This document shows, one piece after another, positions 16,601-24,521 of a stretch of 42,657 nt of DNA (position 1 is the first letter of the stretch; every line of letters begins with the position of its first letter). The notes under the pieces are model-generated. The model was not told where the DNA came from, did not search any database, and saw only the letters and a list, made by a program, of their open reading frames with translations. Origin of the DNA: JAQVSH01 sp964451605 (GTDB taxonomy: Bacteria; Bacteroidota; Bacteroidia; Bacteroidales; UBA4181); NCBI GenBank assembly GCA_964451605.1, contig CAYVJA010000017.1, positions 1 through 42,657 on the forward strand, in the 5' to 3' direction. Made by a program: the position numbers and the translations under genes.

Positions 16601-17683
16601 TCAGCGCTGCGGCAGGGCGTTTTTCACCTTTGCAGTCCACTCTTGCATAAGGGTTTGCATAGTCTCTTTAACGGTTGTAATTCGTTCGGCCCTGAAGGCG
16701 TTCGATCCGGCAAAGGCGTATCCGTGACGGAAGTTGCCTTTGAAGGCATTAAAGAGAGCAAGCATAATACAGTAGGGGCTCTTCGAGATATCGCAGGTTT
16801 TGATGCAGTGAAAAGGGCAGTACTTGGGTTGTTTCTTACCCTCTTTTACCTTCATGAGGAATTCGCTGAGGATAGCTCTACCGGGCATTCCCACGGGGCT
16901 CTTGATAATCTGAAGATCCTCTTCGTGCGCTTTGATGTAACTGTTTTTAAAGGCAGGAGAGGCATCGCACTCTTCGGTGGTTACAAAACGGGTTCCCATC
17001 TGAACGCCACTGGCACCCAGCTCCATCATACGATAGATATCGTCGCCTGTATAGATACCACCCGCGGCAATGACGGGAATATTGCACTGATACTGCTCCT
17101 CGATGCCTTTAACCTCTTTTACCACCTCGGGAAGGATGGCTTCGATGGTATACTGTTCATCGTTAAGTTGATCTTCCTTGTAGCCCAGATGTCCTCCGGC
17201 TTTGGGTCCTTCCACTACAATGGCATCGGGAAGGTAGTTGTAATTCTTTTTCCACTTTTCGCAGATAAGCCGTGCAGCACGGGAAGAAGAGACAATGGGC
17301 ACCAGTTTGGTGGTGCTGTCTTTCTGCAGAAAAGAGGGGAGATCGAGAGGCAGGCCTGCTCCCGAGAAGATCACATCGGCCTTTTCGGCAATCGAGGTTT
17401 TTACCATATCGGCAAAATTGGTCATAGCCACCATCACGTTGACTCCAATAATCCCTTTGGTTTTTTCGCGTGCTTTCCGCAACTCCTCTTTTAACCCCAG
17501 AATGCTGGCTTCAGCAAAGTTTTTAGATAAATTGTTGTATAGCAGTCCTAAGCCTGCCGATGAAATTACACCGACACCCCCCTCATTGGCAACAGCCGAA
17601 GCCAACCCCGAGAGAGAGATACCGACGCCCATACCCCCTTGAATGATGGGGACATGAATTTCGAGATTTCCAATTTTTAACAT
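16601..17683 (-). CDS. Nitronate monooxygenase / FabK-like flavin-dependent TIM-barrel oxidoreductase
   Basis: A 360-residue FMN-dependent protein of the nitronate monooxygenase / 2-nitropropane dioxygenase family, which also contains the enoyl-ACP reductase FabK. The FMN site is visible: VPIIQGGMGVGISLSGLASAVANEGGVGVISS, EGPKAGGHLG, VIAAGGIYTGDDI and GASGVQMGTRFVTTEEC. Near the C-terminus is a cysteine-rich segment CPFHCIKTCDISKSPYC, common in this branch and possibly metal-binding. The ATG at 17683 fits the barrel start; upstream in-frame starts give non-conserved sequence. Because fabI is present at 28193, a FabK role is less likely than nitronate detoxification. A 143-bp gap separates it from cysH. 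Confidence 0.78.
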   Translation of the reverse strand: MLKIGNLEIHVPIIQGGMGVGISLSGLASAVANEGGVGVISSAGLGLLYNNLSKNFAEASILGLKEELRKAREKTKGIIGVNVMVAMTNFADMVKTSIAEKADVIFSGAGLPLDLPSFLQKDSTTKLVPIVSSSRAARLICEKWKKNYNYLPDAIVVEGPKAGGHLGYKEDQLNDEQYTIEAILPEVVKEVKGIEEQYQCNIPVIAAGGIYTGDDIYRMMELGASGVQMGTRFVTTEECDASPAFKNSYIKAHEEDLQIIKSPVGMPGRAILSEFLMKVKEGKKQPKYCPFHCIKTCDISKSPYCIMLALFNAFKGNFRHGYAFAGSNAFRAERITTVKETMQTLMQEWTAKVKNALPQR

Positions 17684-17778
17684 TTTTCTTTGTATATAAA
17701 TTATTTCAAGCGACACAGGGCATATAAAATGGGCGGAAGGTAACGCGTACCGGCCTGTTTGTGTACACTCCTGGTGGG

Positions 17779-17786
17779 CAAATATA
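17779..17786 (-). promoter_or_regulatory. Promoter -7 box for the nitronate-monooxygenase-like gene
   Basis: On the minus strand this reads TATATTTG, an exact -7 match 95 bp upstream of the start at 17683. CAAA (TTTG on the minus strand) at 17812-17815 is 25 bp further up, longer than ideal. It suggests the gene may be transcribed separately from the cysDNH operon, with a long leader. Confidence 0.4.
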
Positions 17787-17826
17787 TGCATTTTTCCATG
17801 CAATGCCGGAACAAATCATTATCTGT

Positions 17827-18531
17827 TTATCTGCGATGTAATCCGCACTCTTTGTGTTCGGGCGATTCCCACCACCAGCGTCCGGCTCTGATCTCTTCGC
17901 CGGGCAGTACGGCACGGGTGCAAGGCTGACACCCAATACTTGGGAAATTCTTGTCGTGCAATGGGTTATAAGGAATATTGTGCTGTTTGATATACGCACT
18001 TACCTCCGCTTCGGTCCAGCCGGCCAGCGGGTTTATCTTTATCAGTCCGTTGGCCTGATCCCAGCCTATCTTGTCTACCTCGGTACGAGTTACCGATTGT
18101 TCGCGCCGTAATCCGCAAATCCATGCCTTTAATCCCGAAAAAGCACGCGAGAGGGGCTCCAGTTTACGCACCTGGCAACACCGTTTTCGTAACGCTTCAG
18201 ATTCATAAAACAGGTTGATGCCATGTCGGTTAACCATCTCTTCGACCAGCTGATGCTGCGGAAAGAATATCTCTATCGGGTGCTGAAAGTGCTGCGAGGT
18301 GCGCTCAATCAGCTGGAGGGTTTCCGGAAAGAGGCGGCCGGTGTCGAGGGTAAAGATTCGAGCCGACTTGTCGATAGACAAAATCATATGGGTGAGTACC
18401 TGATCTTCGAGGCTGAGACTGGAGGAGAGGGCAATTTCGCCACGAAACCTCTCCAGACAATAGCGCAGCAGCTCTACGGCCGACGCATTGGCTAATTGCT
18501 CATTGAGCCTTTCTATTTCGGTTGTTTCCAT
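17827..18531 (-). CDS. cysH: Phosphoadenylyl/adenylyl-sulfate reductase, [4Fe-4S] (APS) type
   Basis: A 234-residue cytosolic reductase producing sulfite from activated sulfate. The PP-loop-like ATPase fold is seen in ALSSSLSLEDQVLTHMI and IFTLDTGRLFPET. The four cysteines of the iron-sulfur cluster are present as C118-C119 (KRCCQVRK) and C201-C204 (GCQPC), with catalytic C229 in the terminal ECGLH. CC...CxxC enzymes use APS directly, whereas cluster-free CysH uses PAPS. This agrees with the absence of cysC here. It follows cysN after an 18-bp gap and is the last clear member of the sulfate operon. Confidence 0.93.
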   Translation of the reverse strand: METTEIERLNEQLANASAVELLRYCLERFRGEIALSSSLSLEDQVLTHMILSIDKSARIFTLDTGRLFPETLQLIERTSQHFQHPIEIFFPQHQLVEEMVNRHGINLFYESEALRKRCCQVRKLEPLSRAFSGLKAWICGLRREQSVTRTEVDKIGWDQANGLIKINPLAGWTEAEVSAYIKQHNIPYNPLHDKNFPSIGCQPCTRAVLPGEEIRAGRWWWESPEHKECGLHRR

Positions 18532-18549
18532 GGATCGGATATTGAAGGG

Positions 18550-19821
18550 TTACAGAATCATTCCTGCACCTACCGTTTCGTAGGTGAATTCGTCAATGAA
18601 AATCAGACTGCCGGTATACCGGTTATGGTCGTACGCATCGTAAACCAGCGGTTTTGCTGTGCGAAGAGTCACTTTTCCGATGTCGTTCATGGCCAGCGCA
18701 CGAACATGGGTTTCGTGCCCCAGGGTTTGAATGTTTACCGCATATTCAATGGATTGCACCACTGCCTTGGTTTCGGCCGTGGTGTGCCGGATCAGGTAGC
18801 GTTTACGCTCCTGCAGCGGAGCGGCATTAAACCAGCAGACCATCATGGTAATCTCCTGTTGTATGGTGGGAGCCGGCTGGCCCTCTTTTACCAGCATATC
18901 GCCCCGGCTGATGTCTATATCGTCTTTGAGCCGGATAGATACCGACTCGGGCGAAATGGCTGTTTCGACAGCGGTTTCGGCACGGTTAATCTCTGCAATT
19001 ACCGAGCGTTGCCCCGAAGGCAAAACCACCACCGGATCGCCCTGCGAAAAGGAACCGCCGGCCATTCGCCCTGCATAGGCACGGTAGTCGTGAAATTTGT
19101 CGGAGATAGGACGAATTACATACTGGACAGGGAAACGTGCCTCTTTGGCGTTGATTTTGTGGTCGATAGGAGCATTCTCCAGGCAGGAAAGCAGAGTCGG
19201 GCCTTCGTACCAGGGCGTTTGGGTTGAGGGCTCCACTACATTGTCGCCGAATTTGGCCGATATGGGTACAAACTGCACATCCTTCAGTCCCAGTTCGCCC
19301 GAAATTTTCCGATATCCGTCGGTTATCTCGCTAAAGCGTTCGTGCGAGAAGCCTACCAGATCCATCTTATTAATGCATACCACAATGTGGGGGATCTGCA
19401 AGAGCGAGGCAATGTAGGAATGGCGTATGGTCTGTTCGATAATGCCGTTTCGCACATCAATCAGAATGATGGCCAAATCGGCCGTCGAGGCTCCGGTAAC
19501 CATATTCCGGGTGTATTGTATATGCCCCGGTGTATCGGCTATGATGAATTTCCGTTTGGGCGTGGCAAAGTAGCGATAGGCTACGTCGATGGTGATACCC
19601 TGTTCGCGTTCGGCCTTTAAACCGTCGGTAAGCAGTGCCAGGTTGAGCTCTTCGTTGCCTCTGCGTCGGCTGTCGATCTCTACTGCCTCTAATTGATCTT
19701 CGAAGATAGATTTGCTGTCGTAGAGGAGTCTGCCAATCAGGGTGCTTTTTCCGTCGTCGACGCTTCCTGCAGTAGAGAACCGCAACAGTTCCATATCCAG
19801 GTATCCTTCTGTATGTGTCAT
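18550..19821 (-). CDS. cysN: Sulfate adenylyltransferase subunit 1 (GTPase)
   Basis: A 423-residue GTPase subunit of ATP sulfurylase, which couples GTP hydrolysis to APS formation. EF-Tu-like motifs are clear: G1 GSVDDGKS (19-26), DTPGH (96-100) and NKMD (151-154), then beta-barrel domains 2 and 3. The length is that of CysN alone, without the fused APS kinase (CysC) seen in NodQ-type proteins. It starts 18 bp after cysD and ends 18 bp before cysH. An internal ATG at residue 10 is possible, but residue 1 gives the usual N-terminal extension. Confidence 0.95.
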   Translation of the reverse strand: MTHTEGYLDMELLRFSTAGSVDDGKSTLIGRLLYDSKSIFEDQLEAVEIDSRRRGNEELNLALLTDGLKAEREQGITIDVAYRYFATPKRKFIIADTPGHIQYTRNMVTGASTADLAIILIDVRNGIIEQTIRHSYIASLLQIPHIVVCINKMDLVGFSHERFSEITDGYRKISGELGLKDVQFVPISAKFGDNVVEPSTQTPWYEGPTLLSCLENAPIDHKINAKEARFPVQYVIRPISDKFHDYRAYAGRMAGGSFSQGDPVVVLPSGQRSVIAEINRAETAVETAISPESVSIRLKDDIDISRGDMLVKEGQPAPTIQQEITMMVCWFNAAPLQERKRYLIRHTTAETKAVVQSIEYAVNIQTLGHETHVRALAMNDIGKVTLRTAKPLVYDAYDHNRYTGSLIFIDEFTYETVGAGMIL

Positions 19822-19839
19822 ATTATCTTTATTTTACAA

Positions 19840-20745
19840 TTAAAAATAGCCCTCTTTTTTTCGCTCTTCCATGGCCACTTCCGACCGTTTATCATCGGCT
19901 CTTCCGCCACGTTCGGTTACCCGGGTGGCAGCAATCTCGTTGATAATCTCTTCGAGCGATTGTGCCTCAGAGAGGGTCAGGCCGGTACAGGTAATGTCGC
20001 CGATGGTGCGGCAGCGGACTCTCTTTACCTCAATTTTTTCGTTGGGTTTCAGCAGCATAAAGGGGGCATTGGCCAGCCATACCCCGTCGCGGTTAAAGAC
20101 CTCCCGTTCGTGGGTATAGTAGAGGCTGGGCATCTCGATATTCTCCAGCATAATGTATTGCCATACATCCATTTCGGTCCAGTTGCTGATGGGGAATACC
20201 CGGAAGTGTTCGCCCAGCCTTTTGTGGCCATTGAAGAGGTTCCACAGTTCGGGCCGCTGATTCTTCGGATCCCACTGTCCAAACTCGTCACGGTGGGAAA
20301 AGAAGCGCTCTTTGGCCCGGGCTTTCTCTTCGTCGCGCCGCCCACCGCCGATGGCTGCATCGAATTTGTGCTTTTCCAGGGCATCGAGGAGGGTTACTGT
20401 CTGCAATACATTCCGACTGGCGTAATAGCCCTGTTCTTCGCGTACTCTTCCGCTGTCGATTGACTCCTGAACCGATCCTACCAGCAGCGTGGCGCCCAGA
20501 CGGGTAACCAGCCGGTCGCGGTAGGTAATGGTCTCTTCAAAGTTGTGTCCCGTGTCGATATGCAGAAATGGGAAGGGGATTAACGAGGGGTAGAAGGCTT
20601 TGTATGCCAGATGGGTAAGTACAATCGAATCTTTTCCTCCCGAAAAGAGCAGGACGGGATTTTCGAATTGTGCCGCAATCTCACGCATCACATAAATCGA
20701 CTCCGATTCGAGCTCTTTAAGGTGCGATAAGTGGTAGCTGTTCAT
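19840..20745 (-). CDS. cysD: Sulfate adenylyltransferase subunit 2
   Basis: A 301-residue PP-loop ATP-pyrophosphatase forming APS from sulfate and ATP together with CysN. The PP-loop is SGGKDS (35-40) in PVLLFSGGKDSIVLTHLAYKAF. Other family blocks are PFPFLHIDTGHNFEET, AIGGGRRDEEKARAKERFFSHRD, WDPKNQRPELWNLFNG and FPISNWTEMDVWQYI. Length is normal. The gene begins 19 bp after the stop of the Pst-like ATPase gene, so transporter and sulfate activation appear to be one transcription unit. Confidence 0.96.
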   Translation of the reverse strand: MNSYHLSHLKELESESIYVMREIAAQFENPVLLFSGGKDSIVLTHLAYKAFYPSLIPFPFLHIDTGHNFEETITYRDRLVTRLGATLLVGSVQESIDSGRVREEQGYYASRNVLQTVTLLDALEKHKFDAAIGGGRRDEEKARAKERFFSHRDEFGQWDPKNQRPELWNLFNGHKRLGEHFRVFPISNWTEMDVWQYIMLENIEMPSLYYTHEREVFNRDGVWLANAPFMLLKPNEKIEVKRVRCRTIGDITCTGLTLSEAQSLEEIINEIAATRVTERGGRADDKRSEVAMEERKKEGYF

Positions 20746-20764
20746 AATGGATGATATGTTTAGA

Positions 20765-21643
20765 TTAGCTGAAGGTTCCTGAAAAATAGTTACGGGTTAA
20801 CTCCTTTTGGGGGTTATTGAAGATCTCCTGTGCCGGGCCTGCCTCAATCACTTCGCCCATATACATAAAGATTACATAGTCGGCAATTCTGAGCGCCTGG
20901 CGGAGTGTATGGGTTACCATGACAATGGTATACTGCGATTTTAGACAGAGGAAGAGCTCCTCGATGGTTTTACTGGAGAGAGGGTCGAGTGCCGATGTGG
21001 CCTCGTCGGCCAGCAAAAATTGCGGTTCAACCGCCAGTCCTCTTGCCAGACAGAGCCGCTGTTGCTGCCCGATGGAGAGTTGAGAGGCGGGGGTGTGCAA
21101 CCGGTCTTTTACCTCGTCCCACAGTCCCACTGCCTGCAAATAGTACGATACCACCGATTTGAGCTTTCTGCGCCGGCGAATCCCGTGTATACGGCAACCG
21201 TAGGCAATGTTATCGAATATCGACATGGGAAGGGGGCAGGGGCGCTGCGACAATAATCCCATTTTTCGGCGCAGATAGGTGACATCGGCATCGGGATGGT
21301 AGATGTTTTGGGTTCCTACGGTAACCTCTCCCTCAATCTTTACCTGATCGTTTATCTCGAGAAGCCGGTTAAAGGTTTTTAGCAGGGTCGATTTTCCACA
21401 TCCCGAAGGGCCTATGATACAGGTGATTTTCTTCTCCGGAATCTGAAGCGTTACATTTTTCAGAATAGGATGTTTGGCAATCGACACCGAAAGATTTTGG
21501 GTCGAGATGGTGGCCGCACCTGAGGGTGGGGTAAACTTTTGATTGGGGCGGAAAAACCGGGTTTTTTTTACCCCCATTTCGTGATGATTCATATGGTGAA
21601 CCAGCCGTTTGATGCGGCTAATAGAGTCGGTCAGGAGCATCAT
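20765..21643 (-). CDS. PstB-like ABC transporter ATPase, atypical, in the sulfate-assimilation operon
   Basis: A 292-residue ATP-binding subunit most like PstB: Walker A GPSGCGKST (78-86), KNVTLQIPEKKIT, KTFNRLLEINDQVKIEGEV and H-loop THTLRQALRIADYVIFMYMGEVIEAG. It departs from ordinary PstB in several places: signature LSIGQ (189-193) instead of LSGGQ, Walker B LLADEATSALDP instead of the usual DEP, Q-loop SQRPCPLP, and a basic 45-residue N-terminal extension. Its start overlaps the upstream permease stop (ATGATGA). Its position 19 bp before cysD suggests it energises uptake of sulfate or a related oxyanion rather than phosphate; that is inference. Confidence 0.85.
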   Translation of the reverse strand: MMLLTDSISRIKRLVHHMNHHEMGVKKTRFFRPNQKFTPPSGAATISTQNLSVSIAKHPILKNVTLQIPEKKITCIIGPSGCGKSTLLKTFNRLLEINDQVKIEGEVTVGTQNIYHPDADVTYLRRKMGLLSQRPCPLPMSIFDNIAYGCRIHGIRRRRKLKSVVSYYLQAVGLWDEVKDRLHTPASQLSIGQQQRLCLARGLAVEPQFLLADEATSALDPLSSKTIEELFLCLKSQYTIVMVTHTLRQALRIADYVIFMYMGEVIEAGPAQEIFNNPQKELTRNYFSGTFS

Positions 21644-22488
21644 TGAATTTTATGTTTAGAGAAACGGTTAGTAATGATTCTTCCCAGAATGCTCAATACC
21701 AGTACAATAATGGTGAGAACCAGTGCGGCCGAGTAGGCCCGTTGCTGCACCTCGGCCACCGGACTGTTCAGTTGAAAGAATACTGCCAGAGGGAGTGTTG
21801 CCGCCGGTTGGCTGAGCGATGTGGGAATGCTGTCGGTGTAGCCGGCTGTGAAGAGCACGGCTGCCGCGTCGCCAATGGCGCGGCCCACCGAAAGAAGCGT
21901 GGCAGTGGCTATGCCGGGCATAATTTGCCGGATCACCACCCCGATGGTTTCCAGCCGGGTAGCCCCCAGCGAATAGGAGGCATGCAATATGTCGCGGGGC
22001 ATGGTTTTAGCCACCTCATCCATCGATCGGATAAAGATTGGGATGATGAGCAGCGTAATTACAATAATGCCGCCCAGCAGCGAGGTACGCAACCCCAGCC
22101 AGATCATGATAGAAAAACCAAAGGCTCCGTACACGATAGAGGGGATGCCAAAGAGCACATCGTAGGCCAGTCTGGAGAGATAGGCAAAACGGGAGTGGGC
22201 CGAGAGGTAGACATTCAGATAGAAGACCACCGGGATGCTGATGGCCAGCCCCAATACCGACGAGGCGCCCACAATGTAGAGCGAACCGACAATGGCGTTG
22301 AGGAACCCTCCCTCGCGGCCGATATAGAAACCTTCGCCGGGTAACTGCGAAATCATCTCCCAGGTGAGAGAGGGAAGACCGTTACGGACAATGGTAAAGA
22401 GAATGCTTCCCACACTGAAGAGTACCAGAAAGGTGGTTACTGCCATGAGCAGCAGGAAAAACTTCTCCTCTATTTTTTTGAACGACAT
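21640..22488 (-). CDS. PstA-like ABC transporter permease
   Basis: A 282-residue inner-membrane permease with about six transmembrane segments and the EAA-like cytoplasmic loop (DILHASYSLGATRLETIGVVIRQIMPGIATATLLSVGRAIGDAAAVLFTAG). Blocks such as GGFLNAIVGSLYIVGASSVLGLAISIPVVFYL and LAYDVLFGIPSIVYGAFGFSIMIWLGL are characteristic of PstA. It lies 11 bp after the PstC-like gene and overlaps the ATPase start. Together the two permeases form the channel. Substrate assignment follows the operon context. Confidence 0.88.
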   Translation of the reverse strand: MSFKKIEEKFFLLLMAVTTFLVLFSVGSILFTIVRNGLPSLTWEMISQLPGEGFYIGREGGFLNAIVGSLYIVGASSVLGLAISIPVVFYLNVYLSAHSRFAYLSRLAYDVLFGIPSIVYGAFGFSIMIWLGLRTSLLGGIIVITLLIIPIFIRSMDEVAKTMPRDILHASYSLGATRLETIGVVIRQIMPGIATATLLSVGRAIGDAAAVLFTAGYTDSIPTSLSQPAATLPLAVFFQLNSPVAEVQQRAYSAALVLTIIVLVLSILGRIITNRFSKHKIQ

Positions 22489-22499
22489 GGGCAGACGGT

Positions 22500-23408
22500 T
22501 TACGAAATCTGTTTTTCAATTCTATATAACACGATTCTCGACAGAAGGTTAAAAAGAAAGACCACCACAAAAAGCATCAGCGCAGCCAGCATGAGCGCCG
22601 ATTCGTAGAGCGGAACCGACATCATTTCGCCGTAGTTGTTGGCAATCAGGGCCGGAAGCGGGTAGCTGGCGTCGAACAGCGAGTTGGGGGCCTTCGCCAC
22701 ATTTCCGCAAACCATCAGCACCGCGATGGTTTCGCCCAGCGCTCTGGAGATGGCCAGAATGAGGGCTGCCAGGATGCCGGGAAGGGTTTTTCGTAACACC
22801 ACCTTCTTGGTGGTTTGCCACCGGGTGGCTCCCAGCGACAACGAAGCAGCCCGCAGCTCTTTGGGTACCGACCCGAACAGTTCGGTAAATAGGCTGATTA
22901 GCAGAGGCAAGACCATAATGCCTAACACAATACCCCCGGCAAGGGTGGAGTATCCGGTAGAAAACTCCACAAACCGGGGTGCAAGCTTTTCGGAGATGAA
23001 GGGAATGACCACCAGAATTCCCCATACCCCGTACACCACCGACGGAATGCCCGAAAGGATATCAAGGGCCGGGAAGACCACCTTTTTGGTGACGGAGGGG
23101 GAGTGCTCGCTCAGAAACAGTGCGGTCAGCAGCGATACCGGGAAGGCCCAGGCTATGGCAATTCCGGTAACCCACGCAGTACCGGCGATAAAGGGCCAGA
23201 AGCCAAAGAGAAGTTTCTGGGGTTTCCATTGCGGAGTGGCCAGCAACTCCCAGAGCGATTTCTCCTGGAGAAGAGGCATTGACTTCCAAAGCAGCCCCAC
23301 TCCGATAAAGAGCAAAAGCAGCAACGAGAGGCAGGTGAAGAGAATCATCACCCCTCCGGCGCTCTTTTCCCGTACAATTCTCCACAATGAGGTAGCAGCA
23401 ATGGGCAT
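22500..23408 (-). CDS. PstC-like ABC transporter permease
   Basis: A 302-residue inner-membrane permease. Hydrophobic segments include VMILFTCLSLLLLLFIGVGL and TGIAIAWAFPVSLLTALFLSE; the PstC signature is in ALDILSGIPSVVYGVWGILVVIPFI and the EAA loop in ELRAASLSLGATRWQTTKKVVLRKTLPGILAALILAISRALGETIAVLMVCG. The start at 23408 gives the normal family N-terminus; an in-frame ATG at 23471 would overlap the binding-protein gene. It starts 10 bp after that gene and ends 11 bp before the PstA-like gene. Confidence 0.88.
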   Translation of the reverse strand: MPIAATSLWRIVREKSAGGVMILFTCLSLLLLLFIGVGLLWKSMPLLQEKSLWELLATPQWKPQKLLFGFWPFIAGTAWVTGIAIAWAFPVSLLTALFLSEHSPSVTKKVVFPALDILSGIPSVVYGVWGILVVIPFISEKLAPRFVEFSTGYSTLAGGIVLGIMVLPLLISLFTELFGSVPKELRAASLSLGATRWQTTKKVVLRKTLPGILAALILAISRALGETIAVLMVCGNVAKAPNSLFDASYPLPALIANNYGEMMSVPLYESALMLAALMLFVVVFLFNLLSRIVLYRIEKQIS

Positions 23409-23418
23409 AGTACAGGGT

Positions 23419-24369
23419 TTATTCCAAATGTAACAATTCACGCTCAGCTGCTTCGGGGGTGAGCGGTACAAAACCGGTTTCGCGTGCCCACGCCTGGCCG
23501 CGGGTCAGGATAAAGGAGAGGAAGGCCTTAAGAAGGGGAGTCTGCGGCTTTCCTTTGGTTACCAGATAGAGTTCGCGAGCGGGAGGCGAAGGGTAACGCC
23601 CCGAAGCAATGGCTTCGATGAGGTGATCGATGGTATCATAAAAATTCTCGTCGGGCGAGATAAAGCCATTCTCATCCACATCAATGGGATATACGGTAAG
23701 CCCCTTATAGGGCCTTCGCGTCCGCTGGTCGTAGACATAGGCCAGATTGTTGAAACCGAGGCCCACCTTGTCTTTTTGTACTGCCGAAGAGACCCCCGGA
23801 TCACCGAAAACGGCAGTGCCCTCCAGATCTTCCTGCAACATGCCCAGCCAGCCGCCCCACGATTCACCGGCTCCACAGGCATCGGAGCGGGTGTAGATGT
23901 GGGCCGGGATGGTACTGCCTGTTCCCAGTATCTCGCCCCAGGTTCTGACTGCCGGAGCCGACCATATTCTTCGGGCCTTCCGGCGCGTAATTCCTTGTGC
24001 TGTAATGGTGGTGATGAGAGGATGGCCTGTATTAAGGGTTGCCACTACGGCATCTTTAGCCACTCCAATCTTGAAGGCACCCAATTTGGCCTCTTCGGGA
24101 TAGATGTGCCTGGAAACCATGGCCACATCCACTACACCCGAGAGTACATCGGTCATACCTTTTCCAGCACCTCCGGCAGTAATATCAATTCGAACCCCTT
24201 TATGTATCTGTTTAAACTCTTTTGCCCACCTGACCATTAAGGGATAGAGGGCAAAGGCACCGGATATCTGAATCTCTCCCTTCAGGGAATGACTCTGTTG
24301 AGCCTGAAGGGGATTTGACAGCGTAAGTGTGATGAACAATAGCGTTGTAATGCAACCGAATCGGTTCAT
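23419..24369 (-). CDS. PstS-like periplasmic oxyanion-binding protein
   Basis: A 316-residue exported solute-binding protein with a signal peptide at residues 1-24 (cleavage near LQAQQ). Type II periplasmic-binding folds of the PstS/ModA kind are suggested by GEIQISGAFALYPLMVRWAKEFKQIH, ITAGGAGKGMTDVLSGVVDVAMVSR and YTRSDACGAGESWGGWLGML. GAGKGM and SDACGAGESW occupy the places where PstS proteins bind the anion through Ser, Gly and Thr. The phosphate-specific SGT block is not obvious. First gene of the operon, it begins 20 bp from a good promoter and is followed by both permeases, the ATPase and cysDNH. The ligand is inferred to be sulfate, or alternatively molybdate, tungstate or phosphate. 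Confidence 0.82.
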   Translation of the reverse strand: MNRFGCITTLLFITLTLSNPLQAQQSHSLKGEIQISGAFALYPLMVRWAKEFKQIHKGVRIDITAGGAGKGMTDVLSGVVDVAMVSRHIYPEEAKLGAFKIGVAKDAVVATLNTGHPLITTITAQGITRRKARRIWSAPAVRTWGEILGTGSTIPAHIYTRSDACGAGESWGGWLGMLQEDLEGTAVFGDPGVSSAVQKDKVGLGFNNLAYVYDQRTRRPYKGLTVYPIDVDENGFISPDENFYDTIDHLIEAIASGRYPSPPARELYLVTKGKPQTPLLKAFLSFILTRGQAWARETGFVPLTPEAAERELLHLE

Positions 24370-24388
24370 TCAGGCAGTGAGATAAGAG

Positions 24389-24419
24389 AAAATATAAAAA
24401 TTGGTAAGATGGTTACAAA
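24389..24419 (-). promoter_or_regulatory. Promoter for the Pst-like/cysDNH operon
   Basis: On the minus strand TTTG (24419-24416), a 19-bp spacer and TATATTTT (24396-24389) give an almost perfect Bacteroidota promoter. The binding-protein ATG is 19 bp downstream at 24369. It could drive the whole seven-gene unit down to cysH. Confidence 0.6.
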
Positions 24420-24440
24420 AAAAATCATAATGTCCATCGA

Positions 24441-24474
24441 TTAACTGTACTTTTGCATACAATATAACAGTTAA
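24441..24474 (+). promoter_or_regulatory. Promoter -7 box flanked by an 8-bp inverted repeat
   Basis: TACTTTTG at 24448-24455 is an exact -7 match for the Crp/Fnr-like gene. It overlaps the left arm of, and is enclosed by, the inverted repeat TTAACTGT (24441-24448) and ACAGTTAA (24467-24474). A protein dimer bound there would cover the promoter. No clear -33 TTG is present, which is consistent with regulated initiation. Confidence 0.5.
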
Positions 24475-24497
24475 AAATATGAAATGTTTCATATTTT
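24474..24497. promoter_or_regulatory. 24-bp perfect palindrome in the leader of the Crp/Fnr-like gene
   Basis: Arms AAAATATGAAA (24474-24484) and TTTCATATTTT (24487-24497) are perfect reverse complements with a 2-nt centre. It lies 24 bp before the ATG at 24522 and about 55-80 bp upstream of the divergent operon promoter. It is a good candidate operator for one of the two downstream regulators. Confidence 0.55.
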
Positions 24498-24521
24498 GTG
24501 TTCGTTCAACCCTTATTTGCT

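Noticed and set aside
16421..17494. A 357-codon open frame on the plus strand
   Set aside because: It is antisense to the nitronate-monooxygenase-like gene and shows no domain; long shadow frames are common at this base composition.
16601..17683. FabK enoyl-ACP reductase
   Set aside because: The fold is shared, but fabI is present at 28193 and the C-terminal cysteine-rich segment fits the nitronate-monooxygenase branch better.
20765..24369. Ordinary phosphate pst operon
   Set aside because: No phoU, atypical ATPase motifs and direct continuation into cysDNH make sulfate assimilation the better context; phosphate is kept only as an alternative.
24441..24497. Palindromes as a Rho-independent terminator
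   Set aside because: They are AT-rich, lie between divergent genes and have no GC stem or proper U-tract, so a regulatory role fits better.
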